From contig NZ_SDHZ01000005.1 in assembly GCF_004118675.1 (NCBI RefSeq), forward strand, positions 62,001 through 126,000: DNA of 64,000 nt. The letters are read 5' to 3'. Positions 35,671-43,660 of the stretch are shown here, in pieces. The DNA comes from Filimonas effusa. Its GTDB lineage: Bacteria > Bacteroidota > Bacteroidia > Chitinophagales > Chitinophagaceae. The notes under the pieces are model-generated. The model was given only the letters and a program-made list of their open reading frames with translations, did not search any database and was not told the DNA's origin. Position 1 is the first letter of the stretch. Each line of letters starts with the position of its first letter. The position numbers and the translations under genes are program-made.

Positions 35671-36423
35671 CTATTTTCTTTCCGATGTATGCATAGCCGC
35701 AAATGCTTGTTCAGGCGACGATAGAAACAAGCGATAAAGTTGTTCTGTCATTCCCACCCTGATCTCGTAGGTATCGCTTGCAAGACCTGCCAGTAGTTCC
35801 TGAGCTACCTCTTGTGGAGGTATGCCTTTTTCGCCCCCTATCGGTTTTGAAAATTCGGTATTCACCAGCGGCGGGAAAAGCTCAAATACTTTAATATTAG
35901 GATGTATTTTTCCGAGTTCCCATCGTAGAGATTGTGTGTAAGAGTGAAGGGCTGCTTTCGACGCCGAGTAAGTAGCTAAAATACCAGGAACGTACGCAAC
36001 CACAGAACTTACATTTACGATTGCCGCTTCCGGTTGCCTGGCCAGCACAGGCAGTAGCAAGCTGTTGAGTGCCAGCACCGATACATAATTAGTGATTATT
36101 TCATGCTGTACGGTTGGCATTGCTTCAGCCGGTGCATTTACCAGCGGATATATGCTGGCGGCAGCACCGTTGTTTATCACCATATTTAATTGCGGGTATT
36201 CCGCCTGAAGTTTTTCCGCGAGGGCGAGCCTGTCACCTTCACTTGAAATATCAGAAACTATTGTAACAGCATTTTTTAGCAATGACGCTGCCTCATCAAG
36301 CCGGCTTTTGCTGCGCCCCGTGATTATTAATGTGTTACCATTTGCATCTAATAATTTGGCTATTTCCAATCCTATTCCTGCACTGCCGCCTGCGATGAGC
36401 ACGGTGTTGTTTGTAGTATTCAT
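35671..36423 (-). CDS. SDR family oxidoreductase (DltE-like)
   Basis: 250 residues, intact. The cofactor site is LIAGGSAGIGLEIA, followed by MVINNGAA, NVSSVVAYVPG and the active-site YSASKAAL pair. The C-terminal half (ELFPPLVNTEFSKP) matches the DltE-like branch of classical SDRs. A TetR-type operator lies 16 bp upstream of its start, and the repressor gene lies just beyond, so the gene is probably induced when a ligand binds that repressor. The downstream ketosynthase partner is broken. Confidence 0.92.
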   Translation of the reverse strand: MNTTNNTVLIAGGSAGIGLEIAKLLDANGNTLIITGRSKSRLDEAASLLKNAVTIVSDISSEGDRLALAEKLQAEYPQLNMVINNGAAASIYPLVNAPAEAMPTVQHEIITNYVSVLALNSLLLPVLARQPEAAIVNVSSVVAYVPGILATYSASKAALHSYTQSLRWELGKIHPNIKVFELFPPLVNTEFSKPIGGEKGIPPQEVAQELLAGLASDTYEIRVGMTEQLYRLFLSSPEQAFAAMHTSERK

Positions 36424-36438
36424 TGTTTATTGTTATTT

Positions 36439-36456
36439 ATATACCGCTCGGTATAT
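36439..36456 (-). promoter_or_regulatory. TetR-type operator before the SDR gene
   Basis: ATATACCGCTCGGTATAT is an 18-bp perfect palindrome between the TetR gene and the SDR start. It matches 16 of 18 bases of the site in front of the TetR gene. Confidence 0.82.
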
Positions 36457-36474
36457 CATTGATTAAAAAAAAGT

Positions 36475-37077
36475 TTATGTCCGGCAAATATTCCCAATAA
36501 TGGTGCTGGCAGTAGCAGCTACTGCACGTGTGTATATATGGTTCCTGGTAACACTACTCATAAAAATACCGCCTTCGGCAAGAGCAATCAATGAAATTGA
36601 AATGCTGTTTGCGTCGGTGTCTTCTTTAAACTCGCCAGCTTCAATGCCTTGTAGAATAAGGTCCGTAATTCGTTTTTTCCAGGCTAACAAAGCGTCTGCT
36701 ACTTTGCGGCGCATCATTTCGTTTGTGTCGTCGGCTTCGACCCCTGTGTTTAAGAAAGGGCAGCCCCCTTTTGGAAATAATTTGCCGCTGTTAACGCCGA
36801 AAAATGTGGCATATACCAGCAATTTTTCCCGGTAAGTGATGGCTGCGTTCACTGCTGCGTTCATCGCGTCAACACGCTGTTTACTGTTGTATTCGAATAC
36901 GGCCGCCGCTACTGCTTCTTTGTTCTCAAAATTACCGTAGATGCTTCCTTTTGTAAGTTTTGTTGCCTCAGTAAGATCAGTCAATGAAGTACCGGAATAC
37001 CCCTTCTGATTGAAAATAGCTGCTGTACTTTCAATGATAAACTGCCTGGTATCTTCATTTCGTGGCGAGAACTTCAT
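36475..37077 (-). CDS. TetR/AcrR family repressor
   Basis: 200 residues from the ATG at 37077 (MKFSPRNEDTRQFIIESTAAIFNQKG); the frame's earlier ATG would run through the operator. The helix-turn-helix is TSLTDLTEATKLTKGSIYGNFENKEAVAAAVFEY (about 29-62). The helical C-terminal ligand domain carries FPKGGCPFLNTGVEADD, typical of regulators acting on lipophilic or electrophilic compounds. Near-identical palindromes lie before this gene and before the SDR gene, which supports autoregulation and joint control. Confidence 0.92.
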   Translation of the reverse strand: MKFSPRNEDTRQFIIESTAAIFNQKGYSGTSLTDLTEATKLTKGSIYGNFENKEAVAAAVFEYNSKQRVDAMNAAVNAAITYREKLLVYATFFGVNSGKLFPKGGCPFLNTGVEADDTNEMMRRKVADALLAWKKRITDLILQGIEAGEFKEDTDANSISISLIALAEGGIFMSSVTRNHIYTRAVAATASTIIGNICRT

Positions 37078-37084
37078 AACACAA

Positions 37085-37102
37085 ATATACCAATCGGTAT
37101 AT
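37085..37102 (-). promoter_or_regulatory. TetR-type operator before the repressor gene
   Basis: ATATACCAATCGGTATAT has 7-bp inverted arms (ATATACC/GGTATAT) around AATC. It ends eight bases before the TetR start and fits negative autoregulation. Confidence 0.82.
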
Positions 37103-37113
37103 AACAAACCAAA

Positions 37114-37377
37114 TTAGCTTAGCATTTTTAAAAAATATGCAACGTTGCCAAAATGTTCTGTCGGTTTTAAAGCCAACATTACCATATGATGTATGCTGTC
37201 GCTGTAAATATGCAGGTTGACGGTTACTAACCCTCTGTCACTGGCCACATAATGATCGATCAGGTCAATTATGGGACAGAATGCAGCGTGAAAAGCTGTA
37301 CCGAAAGATTTAAGCGCATTCAGGCCGATAATTCCGCGACCTACCGGGCTATTCAACTGTACATCTGGGCAAAAGTC
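37114..37377 (-). pseudogene. Truncated SnoaL-like (ester cyclase / NTF2-fold) gene
   Basis: The frame starts directly after a stop and reads DFCPDVQLNSPVGRGIIGL, then SFGTAFHAAF, LIDHYVASD, LVTVNLHIY and LKPTEHFGNVAYFLKML. This follows the order seen in SnoaL-like proteins, but the first 40 or so residues are missing and the GTHKG-type segment is altered. Family members are small NTF2-fold proteins, several acting as polyketide cyclases. It lies downstream of the degenerate operator at 37436 and next to the TetR gene, so it was probably in the same regulon. The family call is by motif order only. Confidence 0.55.
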
Positions 37378-37435
37378 TTATTTCTATTAGGTGCAGGTAT
37401 TGGAAAATGCGTAACTATTTATTAATCAATATTTT

Positions 37436-37451
37436 ATATACCGATTGATTC
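37436..37451. promoter_or_regulatory. Degenerate third TetR-type operator
   Basis: ATATACCGATTG is identical over 12 bases to the reverse complement of the operator at 37085, but the other half-site has decayed. It lies upstream of the SnoaL-like remnant and 36 bp before the plus-strand gene. Confidence 0.5.
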
Positions 37452-37486
37452 TTGTTTATTATATCAGGAATGACTAAATTTGTAGT

Positions 37487-37801
37487 GTGAAAAGGGATGT
37501 AAATATCGCCACTATTTTTCCATCTTACCTATTTTGGGACATGAAGCCTGATAGATTAGATGTTGAAAGGGATATGAATTTAATCATACCCAGGGCTTTA
37601 TATTACACTGATCGCAATAGTTTTAAAGACGATATTGCCAAGCTGGAAAGTATCTATTCTAACACAGAAATTGCTACTGTACTTCAGCATACAAAAGAAA
37701 AGGTGCCTAACACCGTTTGTGAACTTATTGCTGATCGTTACCACATACCTCGCTTTAAAAGGTTTTCCCTAGCTAAACGACTGGGTAAGTCTGCTGTATA
37801 A
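37487..37801 (+). CDS. DUF6922-like protein paired with an AbiEii-type gene
   Basis: 104 residues from a GTG start. The segment FPSYLFWDMKPDRLDVERDMNLIIPRALYYTDRNSFKD matches the DUF6922 pattern (L-F-W-D, D-x-x-D, I-x-R-x-L) found next to nucleotidyltransferase toxins in Bacteroidota. The C-terminal KEKVPNTVCELIADRYHIPRFKRF is helical. The gene is 24 bp upstream of the AbiEii-type gene on the same strand, so it could be the antitoxin side of that pair; this is inference. Confidence 0.7.
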   Translation: MKRDVNIATIFPSYLFWDMKPDRLDVERDMNLIIPRALYYTDRNSFKDDIAKLESIYSNTEIATVLQHTKEKVPNTVCELIADRYHIPRFKRFSLAKRLGKSAV

Positions 37802-37825
37802 TACTTCACGTAATTAATCATTTTC

Positions 37826-38605
37826 ATGTCTACTGTTGATGCGGTTTCTACAGAATTGCGCCAAACCCTGACGCGATTACAGGCTTTACCTTCTTTGCAG
37901 GGTTTTGGTTTAGCTGGAGGCACCAATCTTGCCTTGCGTTTTAATCACCGAGAATCTATTGATCTTGATTTGTTTTCCGGTCAGATGGTGGGTCAGACAG
38001 GTATGGAGTATATTATGGCGGAAATCGAAAAGGAATTCAATGCATCTGAGATCAGGAGGTGTATTCTGGAAAATGTGGAAGAGGGTGAACAGTTTGGTTT
38101 TATCAGGCTTTTACTTGCTGTTGGAGCGAAAACTATTAAGGTGGAAATTATTCAAAATGCGCCTTTGCTGGATGAATTTGACATTGTGGAGGGCTACCGA
38201 TTGGTTAGTGTAAAAGATATAGGGCATCTCAAATTAATGAGTATTTCATCAAGGGCAGCACAAAAGGATTTATATGATTTGGATTTGATTACTGACAAAT
38301 CCGACTTGGGTACTCTTATGGAGGCGCTAGCGGAAAAAGAAGCCAGATTTACGACTCAGGCAGACTGGTGGCTCTTTGATTTGGATGAACCAACTAGCCC
38401 CACCGCTGATTATCATTTATTGTTAGCAGCAGATCCCATAGATTATAAACCTAAAGTAGGGCGACCTTATCATTCTACTGATGCCCTTAATATTATTCCA
38501 CCCAATAAGGATATTAAAGCAGCAAAAAGGCAGTGGCGAAGGAAGGTTTTTAAGTTGATGCGCGATAATGGGGTTGAGTCGCCAAAATTGGGGCCGGTTA
38601 ACTAA
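37826..38605 (+). CDS. AbiEii/AbiGii-type nucleotidyltransferase toxin
   Basis: 259 residues. The nucleotidyltransferase core LAGGTNLALRFNHRESIDLDLFSG (about 28-51) holds the GG/S-T motif and the D-x-D metal site; later segments IKVEIIQNAP, VEGYRLVSVKDIGHLKLMSISSRAAQKDLYDLDLI match the AbiEii/AbiGii family. E. coli-type members in type IV toxin-antitoxin systems transfer nucleotides to tRNA and block phage growth. The C-terminal 60 residues are Lys-rich and end in a KLGPVN tail. It is intact and follows the DUF6922-like gene. Confidence 0.85.
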   Translation: MSTVDAVSTELRQTLTRLQALPSLQGFGLAGGTNLALRFNHRESIDLDLFSGQMVGQTGMEYIMAEIEKEFNASEIRRCILENVEEGEQFGFIRLLLAVGAKTIKVEIIQNAPLLDEFDIVEGYRLVSVKDIGHLKLMSISSRAAQKDLYDLDLITDKSDLGTLMEALAEKEARFTTQADWWLFDLDEPTSPTADYHLLLAADPIDYKPKVGRPYHSTDALNIIPPNKDIKAAKRQWRRKVFKLMRDNGVESPKLGPVN

Positions 38606-38828
38606 ACATTATTTGCCTGCTTCGATTTAGTAAGCGCTCCATTGCGGTTACCAGGTCATTCAGGAGAATGATGAAGCTGTCGAAAATGTATAAACTGTTT
38701 TCAAAGTTCAAAGCTGGGATTGCATATTAGCATACCACATCAACCAGATAATAACAAATGAGGGCATATTCTGCAACTGTATAATCAACTTCTACCTATC
38801 CAACATTTAAATCAGAAAACAAAACCAC

Positions 38829-39413
38829 TCATTCTCCCGCAATTTCTTTTCGGATTCTGCTCAGCGATTTCGGCGCGATACCGAGGTAATTGGCAATATG
38901 ATACAAAGGTACTTTTTGCAAAATTCCGGGATTTTCTTCCAGCAGTTTCAGGTAACGTTCTTTGGCATCGATAATCTGTAAATGCAAAGATTGATGAAGC
39001 AATTTTAAAAATGCTCTTTCCGTCAGAATCCGGATCATCTTTTCCAAAGCAGGGAACCTTACCAGCAGTTTCTCAAGTTCGCTTTGATACAAAATAAAAA
39101 CGTCCGAATCTTCCAAAGCTTTGATATTGATGGAAGCGGGCCTGCTGTTCAGCCTGCTGTACATATCGCATACCCAATCACCCGAAAAGCCAAAATCCGT
39201 CGTGTAATCATCCCCCGTTTCCATTGACCGGTAATATACCAAAACGCCGGATTGAACATACGCTACAAAATGGGCAACATCTCCCTGGTTTAACAAAAGT
39301 TCACCTGCCCGTAGTTTTCTATAGGTAAAAGAACATAAACATTCTTCCCACTGCCGTTCGGTTAAACTGCAATTTCCCAGTATTTCTTTCTTAAGAGCTT
39401 CGGAATTCTGCAT
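38829..39413 (-). CDS. Crp/Fnr family transcriptional regulator
   Basis: 194 residues. An N-terminal cyclic-nucleotide-binding-type domain has LNQGDVAHFVAYVQSGVLVYY and DFGFSGDWVCDMYS; the C-terminal helix-turn-helix reads PLYHIANYLGIAPKSLSRIRKEI. It belongs to the short Bacteroidota group that lacks both the Fnr iron-sulfur Cys set and the cAMP-binding Arg-Ser signature, so the ligand is unknown. Such genes often flank genes they regulate; here the neighbour is a nitroreductase-like remnant and a barrel protein. Confidence 0.88.
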   Translation of the reverse strand: MQNSEALKKEILGNCSLTERQWEECLCSFTYRKLRAGELLLNQGDVAHFVAYVQSGVLVYYRSMETGDDYTTDFGFSGDWVCDMYSRLNSRPASINIKALEDSDVFILYQSELEKLLVRFPALEKMIRILTERAFLKLLHQSLHLQIIDAKERYLKLLEENPGILQKVPLYHIANYLGIAPKSLSRIRKEIAGE

Positions 39414-39445
39414 TTCATTTCCTCAAAAGATATTGGAAAACGAAG

Positions 39446-39603
39446 TTACAAAAAACGCCCTGAGTACTCCTTAAAAGTGGCACAATCCGCTACTTCCCTA
39501 CGTACGCTTAGCGGTCCCGGATAATCGTTGACGTAACCTATGCGAACCACAGGCAACAACCTGCACGTATCTAAATCAGGTATTGCTTTCTTTATAAAAT
39601 TAA
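39446..39603 (-). pseudogene. C-terminal tail of a nitroreductase-like protein
   Basis: A frame ending at 39446 reads FIKKAIPDLDTCRLLPVVRIGYVNDYPGP-like residues and stops after SVRREVADCATFKEYSGRF. The R-I-G-Y...P...RR pattern resembles the end of Acg-type FMN-binding nitroreductases. No start or N-terminal part is present; the frame runs into the 3' end of the barrel protein gene. Probably a deletion remnant. The family call is tentative. Confidence 0.4.
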
Positions 39604-40212
39604 TTAGTGTTTTTCCCACAATCGGAAACCGATACGGATAACAGGGGCGAAATCGGCATTTGGAATATTGTATTTTACACCATTAAAATCCAGGCTTTTG
39701 TCGCTTCGCAGGTATAGGTGAAGACCGGGTTGCAGATACACATATTTCCCCAAAAAGAACTGGTAGCTGATGCCACCGCCAAAATCGTTGCTGCGGATGT
39801 TTTGACGAAGACCTGTAGATTTTTGCTCGATGGCAAAAGTATGCATCTCCAAAAAGGTATAGAGTTCGAGGTTTTTCCAGATGTTATATCCAAGGAAGAT
39901 GCCGGGCGAAGTTTTGTAAAAGCGCTTAAAATCATCTTTCTGATTTTTTAGTCCTGCAGGTTCGGCATTATAGTCGCCACCATTGATAACACTCGCCCGC
40001 AAACGCCAATTGCCATATCTATAACCCACACAAGCGTGGTAACCTCCCGTAAAAAACATCGGAAACAAAGACTCTGCTTCTACAGCCTGTTGGGCTCCAT
40101 AATGCGGCGGTTGACGATGCCAGAAATTATTTTTTACAGTATCGGAAATCTGTGCTTTCAGTCCGCTTACAAACAGTGTTGCTAATACAGCAACGATAAG
40201 ATGTCTTCTCAT
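39604..40212 (-). CDS. Outer membrane beta-barrel protein, hypothetical
   Basis: 202 residues from the ATG at 40212 (MRRHLIVAVLATLFVSGLKAQ, a signal peptide). The rest alternates short amphipathic strands with turns (GGYHACVGYRYGNWRLRAS, NDFGGGISYQFFLGKYVYLQPGLHLYLRS, FAPVIRIGFRLWEKH) and ends in an aromatic/basic strand, as outer-membrane barrels do. About eight strands fit the length. Substrate or role unknown. It lies upstream of the decayed nitroreductase-like tail, and the two-component pair is further upstream on the same strand. Confidence 0.7.
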   Translation of the reverse strand: MRRHLIVAVLATLFVSGLKAQISDTVKNNFWHRQPPHYGAQQAVEAESLFPMFFTGGYHACVGYRYGNWRLRASVINGGDYNAEPAGLKNQKDDFKRFYKTSPGIFLGYNIWKNLELYTFLEMHTFAIEQKSTGLRQNIRSNDFGGGISYQFFLGKYVYLQPGLHLYLRSDKSLDFNGVKYNIPNADFAPVIRIGFRLWEKH

Positions 40213-40343
40213 TTGGAAACGTTTTAGATTCAATACTGCAAAGTTGAAATTGTCAACTACAATATTGCTCCACATTTGTTACCAAATGAAAAATGCTACG
40301 GCCTATTCGGATGCTTTCATACGTTGCAAAGTAACACCCCTAA

Positions 40344-40368
40344 TCGGGCACTTCCCTTTGCTGCCCGA
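40344..40368. other. Hairpin between lytTR-type gene and barrel protein gene
   Basis: TCGGGCA (40344-40350) pairs with TGCCCGA (40362-40368). No U-tract follows on either strand. It may mark the 3' end of the two-component transcript or a protein site. Confidence 0.35.
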
Positions 40369-40445
40369 CTAAAAGGAAATGGAACTGCAACGCTAAGCAA
40401 TGTGTTTAGTATTGTAACGTTACCGTTAGAAAGTGAATGGCAACA

Positions 40446-41186
40446 CTATAAAGCCTTTAGCAAATGCTTCCGCTGTCTGCTTACAGGTATATTCATACCG
40501 TTTTGCATACGCAGAAACCCTCCATCCTCCCGTTTATAACTCTCAAGTTTATGAGTATTTACCAACCACGACTGATGTACCCTTATAAATCCGTAAGGCT
40601 GTAGCAGCATTTCGTATTCCGCAATGGGTTTGGAAACCATAACCGTCTGCTTACCGTCTCCAATATAAAATGTAGTATAGCTGTTATCTGCCTCGCAGCA
40701 TACGATATCGCTAATAAGCACATATTTTATTTCGGACTGATCGGCAAGCGCTATCCGCTTTTGCTGGCTACCCGGAAGCATATGCGTTTGCAACAGCAAC
40801 TGCATTTGCTTCTGCTGAATCCGCCTACGTGTCGCCACTTTGTGAATAGCGCCAATAAGTTCCTGTGGATCCACCGGTTTCAGCAGGTAGTCGGTTGCGG
40901 AAAATTTAATGGCCGTTATGCCGAACTCATCAAATGCGGTAACAAAAATCAAATGGAAGCCCGGCTCTTTCAACTGTTTCAGAAGATCAAAGCCCGTTTC
41001 ACCCTGCATCTGTATATCAAGGAACAAAATGTCCACATCTTCCTTATTTAAAAATGCAGCAGCATCCGCTGTATTCGTTGCATAACCCTTTATATGCAGC
41101 GAAGGACAATAAAGCTCTATCAGCCTGCTAAGGCTTTCAATAGCCGCCGGTTCGTCATCGGTTATGAAACAGGTTAAAGCATTCAT
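40446..41186 (-). CDS. LytTR-family response regulator
   Basis: 246 residues. The receiver domain (1-120) has the acidic pair DD at 10-11 and the phospho-acceptor Asp57 in DILFLDIQM; a LytTR DNA-binding domain follows (KYVLISDIVCCEADNSYTTFYIGDGKQTVMVSKPIAEYE, FIRVHQSWLVNTHKL). The start overlaps the kinase stop by 4 bp, so the two are translationally coupled. Targets cannot be read from the sequence; the adjacent barrel protein gene is one candidate. Confidence 0.93.
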   Translation of the reverse strand: MNALTCFITDDEPAAIESLSRLIELYCPSLHIKGYATNTADAAAFLNKEDVDILFLDIQMQGETGFDLLKQLKEPGFHLIFVTAFDEFGITAIKFSATDYLLKPVDPQELIGAIHKVATRRRIQQKQMQLLLQTHMLPGSQQKRIALADQSEIKYVLISDIVCCEADNSYTTFYIGDGKQTVMVSKPIAEYEMLLQPYGFIRVHQSWLVNTHKLESYKREDGGFLRMQNGMNIPVSRQRKHLLKAL

Positions 41187-42904
41187 ATAAGCCAGTTTTC
41201 AAATGTAAAAGTAGTGATGGTTCCTTCATCTTGTACCGACCGTATGTTCATGCAGATTCGCATGTGCTGCATTTTTTCATTGATCAGTTCTATTCGTTTC
41301 CTTACCAGTCCAAGCCCATGGCCCTCTGCCCGCCCTTTCATATTCCAGCCTTCACCATTATCAGTAATGGAAACAACAAGATCGCGATTGCTCCCGGAGA
41401 CTTGAATATGTAAAACCGGCTTCGTATGTTTCCCAAACGCATGACGGACACTGTTTTCCAATACCGGCTGTAACAATAGTGGCGGAAAATCGATCTGCGA
41501 AGCATTGACCTCCTTACCGATAACGAGATCAAATGTAAAATATTTACGTCGTTGTTCCAGTTGCAGGTAATCGGCTTCCAGATATAGCTCTTCCGCTAAG
41601 GAAACAAATTCTCTCTTGCTATAGTCCATGCTATTCCGCATAAACCGGGCTATATCACCAATGTAATTATTCGCTTCGCCGATATTATTGCTATTTATAG
41701 TTCCTTGTATGGCATGGAGTGAATTAAAAAGAAAATGTGGGTTCAACTGACCACTTAATAACGACAAACGTGTTTCTATATCTTTATTTTTCCTGTTGAG
41801 TGCCGCTATCTGTTTTTTATGCAGGCGCCGCTTTAATAAATACCATCCTGCAAACAAAAGTAAAGCGAGCATAAAGCCCGCTGTTACTTTGAAAAAAGAA
41901 GTTTGCCCGATGTTCGACACTCCCTGTATTTCTATTTTATGAATTGACCCCGGCTGGCCTTTATACCTTAGATAGAGTGATTGTGTTTTTCCCGGCGGTA
42001 TGTCCTCCTGGTCAAGCAGTAAAAAGGCCCCTTCCGACAGAGAATGCTTGAGGCGCTGAATGGATTGCCAATCGCCGGTTCCCGTGAAAGAATATTCGAT
42101 TTCTTCCCCGGTTTCGAGCCACTTAAAGAAAAGTACACCAATATTTCCCTGGTTTAACTCAAACCGGGCAGCCGAATCGCCACGCAGGAAATTCACTTTG
42201 CGTAATGGCATATCCAGGAAGTCATGTATCACCTTTTTTACATTCGATGAAGTGATCTCTGATTGCCAATAGAAAAAATGTACAGGCCTATCCAGTTGAC
42301 GCCTGATGATAAGTTTGCGCAATATTTCCTTTGATTTCTTTCTACGAAGTGTTATTTCAACAACATCGTTGTACATGAAGTGGAGTTCCCCGGTCTGGTG
42401 GCTGCTTTTCCATTTCGCAACAATATAGCCCTGCGTTTTCTCACTGTAACGGATACGGCTGATTCTATAGTCCTTGATGGAATCTAAATTACTGAGCGTC
42501 TGCCAGCCGCCATATTGCTTTTTATTTTTTTCGATGCTTATTTCAATCTCTTTATAGTCATAATTTTCGTCCCATTTGAAGAATGATTTTGAGCGATCTG
42601 CATTTTCATCCTCTCCCGTAAGAAAAACAACATTTAAAATACTGTCAGTAATGAGAAAGATATTCTGCTCAAATGGCTGATCGGGGATCGATTCTTTAAA
42701 CGCCCTATATTCCCGGTATAACCTTTCCGGATTTGGCGTGGCACCAATGAATACATAAGGAAGCACATTGGAATAGCTGAGGTTATATTTCACAATGCAG
42801 GTATCGCAAGGTTTGCCGTTAATGAGCTTTTGTACGGCTTTCTCCTGAGCGAACAGTAAAGCGGGGAACAGTGCCAGGAGGATTTGAATTGCTTTTTGTT
42901 TCAT
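41183..42904 (-). CDS. LytS/YehU-type sensor histidine kinase
   Basis: 573 residues from the ATG at 42904 (MKQKAIQILLALFPALLFAQ, a signal peptide). A large periplasmic sensor part of about 320 residues has no recognised domain. One membrane helix (about 340-357) follows, then a His_kinase domain with SGQLNPHFLFNSLHAIQG (phospho-His390) and an ATPase part ending QDEGTITTFTFENW, with the VSITDNGEGW N/G box. It signals to the LytTR regulator encoded next, with which it overlaps by 4 bp. The stimulus is unknown. A Cys pair (C-x-x-C near residue 33) stands near the N-terminus. Confidence 0.92.
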   Translation of the reverse strand: MKQKAIQILLALFPALLFAQEKAVQKLINGKPCDTCIVKYNLSYSNVLPYVFIGATPNPERLYREYRAFKESIPDQPFEQNIFLITDSILNVVFLTGEDENADRSKSFFKWDENYDYKEIEISIEKNKKQYGGWQTLSNLDSIKDYRISRIRYSEKTQGYIVAKWKSSHQTGELHFMYNDVVEITLRRKKSKEILRKLIIRRQLDRPVHFFYWQSEITSSNVKKVIHDFLDMPLRKVNFLRGDSAARFELNQGNIGVLFFKWLETGEEIEYSFTGTGDWQSIQRLKHSLSEGAFLLLDQEDIPPGKTQSLYLRYKGQPGSIHKIEIQGVSNIGQTSFFKVTAGFMLALLLFAGWYLLKRRLHKKQIAALNRKNKDIETRLSLLSGQLNPHFLFNSLHAIQGTINSNNIGEANNYIGDIARFMRNSMDYSKREFVSLAEELYLEADYLQLEQRRKYFTFDLVIGKEVNASQIDFPPLLLQPVLENSVRHAFGKHTKPVLHIQVSGSNRDLVVSITDNGEGWNMKGRAEGHGLGLVRKRIELINEKMQHMRICMNIRSVQDEGTITTFTFENWLI

Positions 42905-43070
42905 TTTATGATTTTCGTGCAAGATGCCTGTAGCTGCGCTGTTCAGGAATACAAAAACTGAATGCTGTATGTTTTTAACTGAATTAGTATCAAATATAAG
43001 CCGTGATTTACCACTGACATAGGGTTGTCACTTGCCCCAATTAGGTTTGTGCTTACAAAAAACACAACAC

Positions 43071-43475
43071 ATGTATTTTACATCAACAAGGATCATTACG
43101 ACAGATGTTCAGCGGCTAGTGGCATTTTATGAAAAAATAGCAGGCACGCCATTAACTGTATATACGAAAGACTTCGCTGAACTGCGCACACCATTGGCGA
43201 CCCTGGCGATCGGCAGTACCAATACGCTGTCCTTGTTCGGAGGGGAAGCAGTGGCGGCTCCAGGTGCTAACCGGTCAGTGATCATCGAGTTCAGGGTGGA
43301 AGACGTAGATGCAAGTTATGCTCAACTGGCCGAATACCTGGGAAACGCTATAGTTCAGCCACCAACAACAATGCCGTGGGGAAATCGCTCTTTGTTACTA
43401 AGGGACCCGGATGGAAACCTGGTGAACCTTTTTACGCCAATTACGGATGAAGCGAAGCAAAGAGCCGTTAAATAA
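43071..43475 (+). CDS. VOC (glyoxalase/bleomycin resistance) family protein
   Basis: 134 residues from the ATG at 43071 (MYFTSTRIITTDVQRLVAFYEKIAG). Two beta-alpha-beta-beta-beta units are visible, the second with FRVEDVDASYAQLAEYLGN and WGNRSLLLRDPDGNLVNLFTP, the typical metal-dependent VOC end. These proteins bind a small molecule at a shared metal site, as glyoxalases, dioxygenases or resistance proteins. The substrate is not evident. A strong terminator follows. Confidence 0.9.
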   Translation: MYFTSTRIITTDVQRLVAFYEKIAGTPLTVYTKDFAELRTPLATLAIGSTNTLSLFGGEAVAAPGANRSVIIEFRVEDVDASYAQLAEYLGNAIVQPPTTMPWGNRSLLLRDPDGNLVNLFTPITDEAKQRAVK

Positions 43476-43512
43476 GTAAATCCTGACGATTACACCCTTA
43501 TGGATGAGCTTG

Positions 43513-43542
43513 AAAAAATGACATTCTTTACTGTCATTTTTT
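43513..43542. terminator. Bidirectional-type terminator after the VOC gene
   Basis: AAAAAATGACA (43513-43523) pairs with TGTCATTTTTT (43532-43542). The A and T arms supply a U-tract on either strand. It separates the VOC gene from hsp20. Confidence 0.82.
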
Positions 43543-43648
43543 CGTACAAAATGACAAATCGTAAGGGCGCAAACTGAAGCTGGTGGCCTGGCACAGCACT
43601 TGATCGTGGTTTTATATAAGTTCATTCATATTATTGTTTAACACTTAA

Positions 43649-43656
43649 AAAGGAGG
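43649..43656 (+). promoter_or_regulatory. Strong Shine-Dalgarno sequence of hsp20
   Basis: AAAGGAGG ends five bases before the ATG at 43661. Most genes in this window lack any such site, so the match stands out and suggests high or borrowed translation signals. Confidence 0.8.
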
Positions 43657-43660
43657 TTTT

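Noticed and set aside
38610-38710. A short minus-strand frame (SFIILLNDLVTAMERLL type residues) after the AbiEii-type gene
   Set aside because: It looks protein-like and may be another remnant, but it is under 40 residues, has no start and matches no family I know, so it is not listed.
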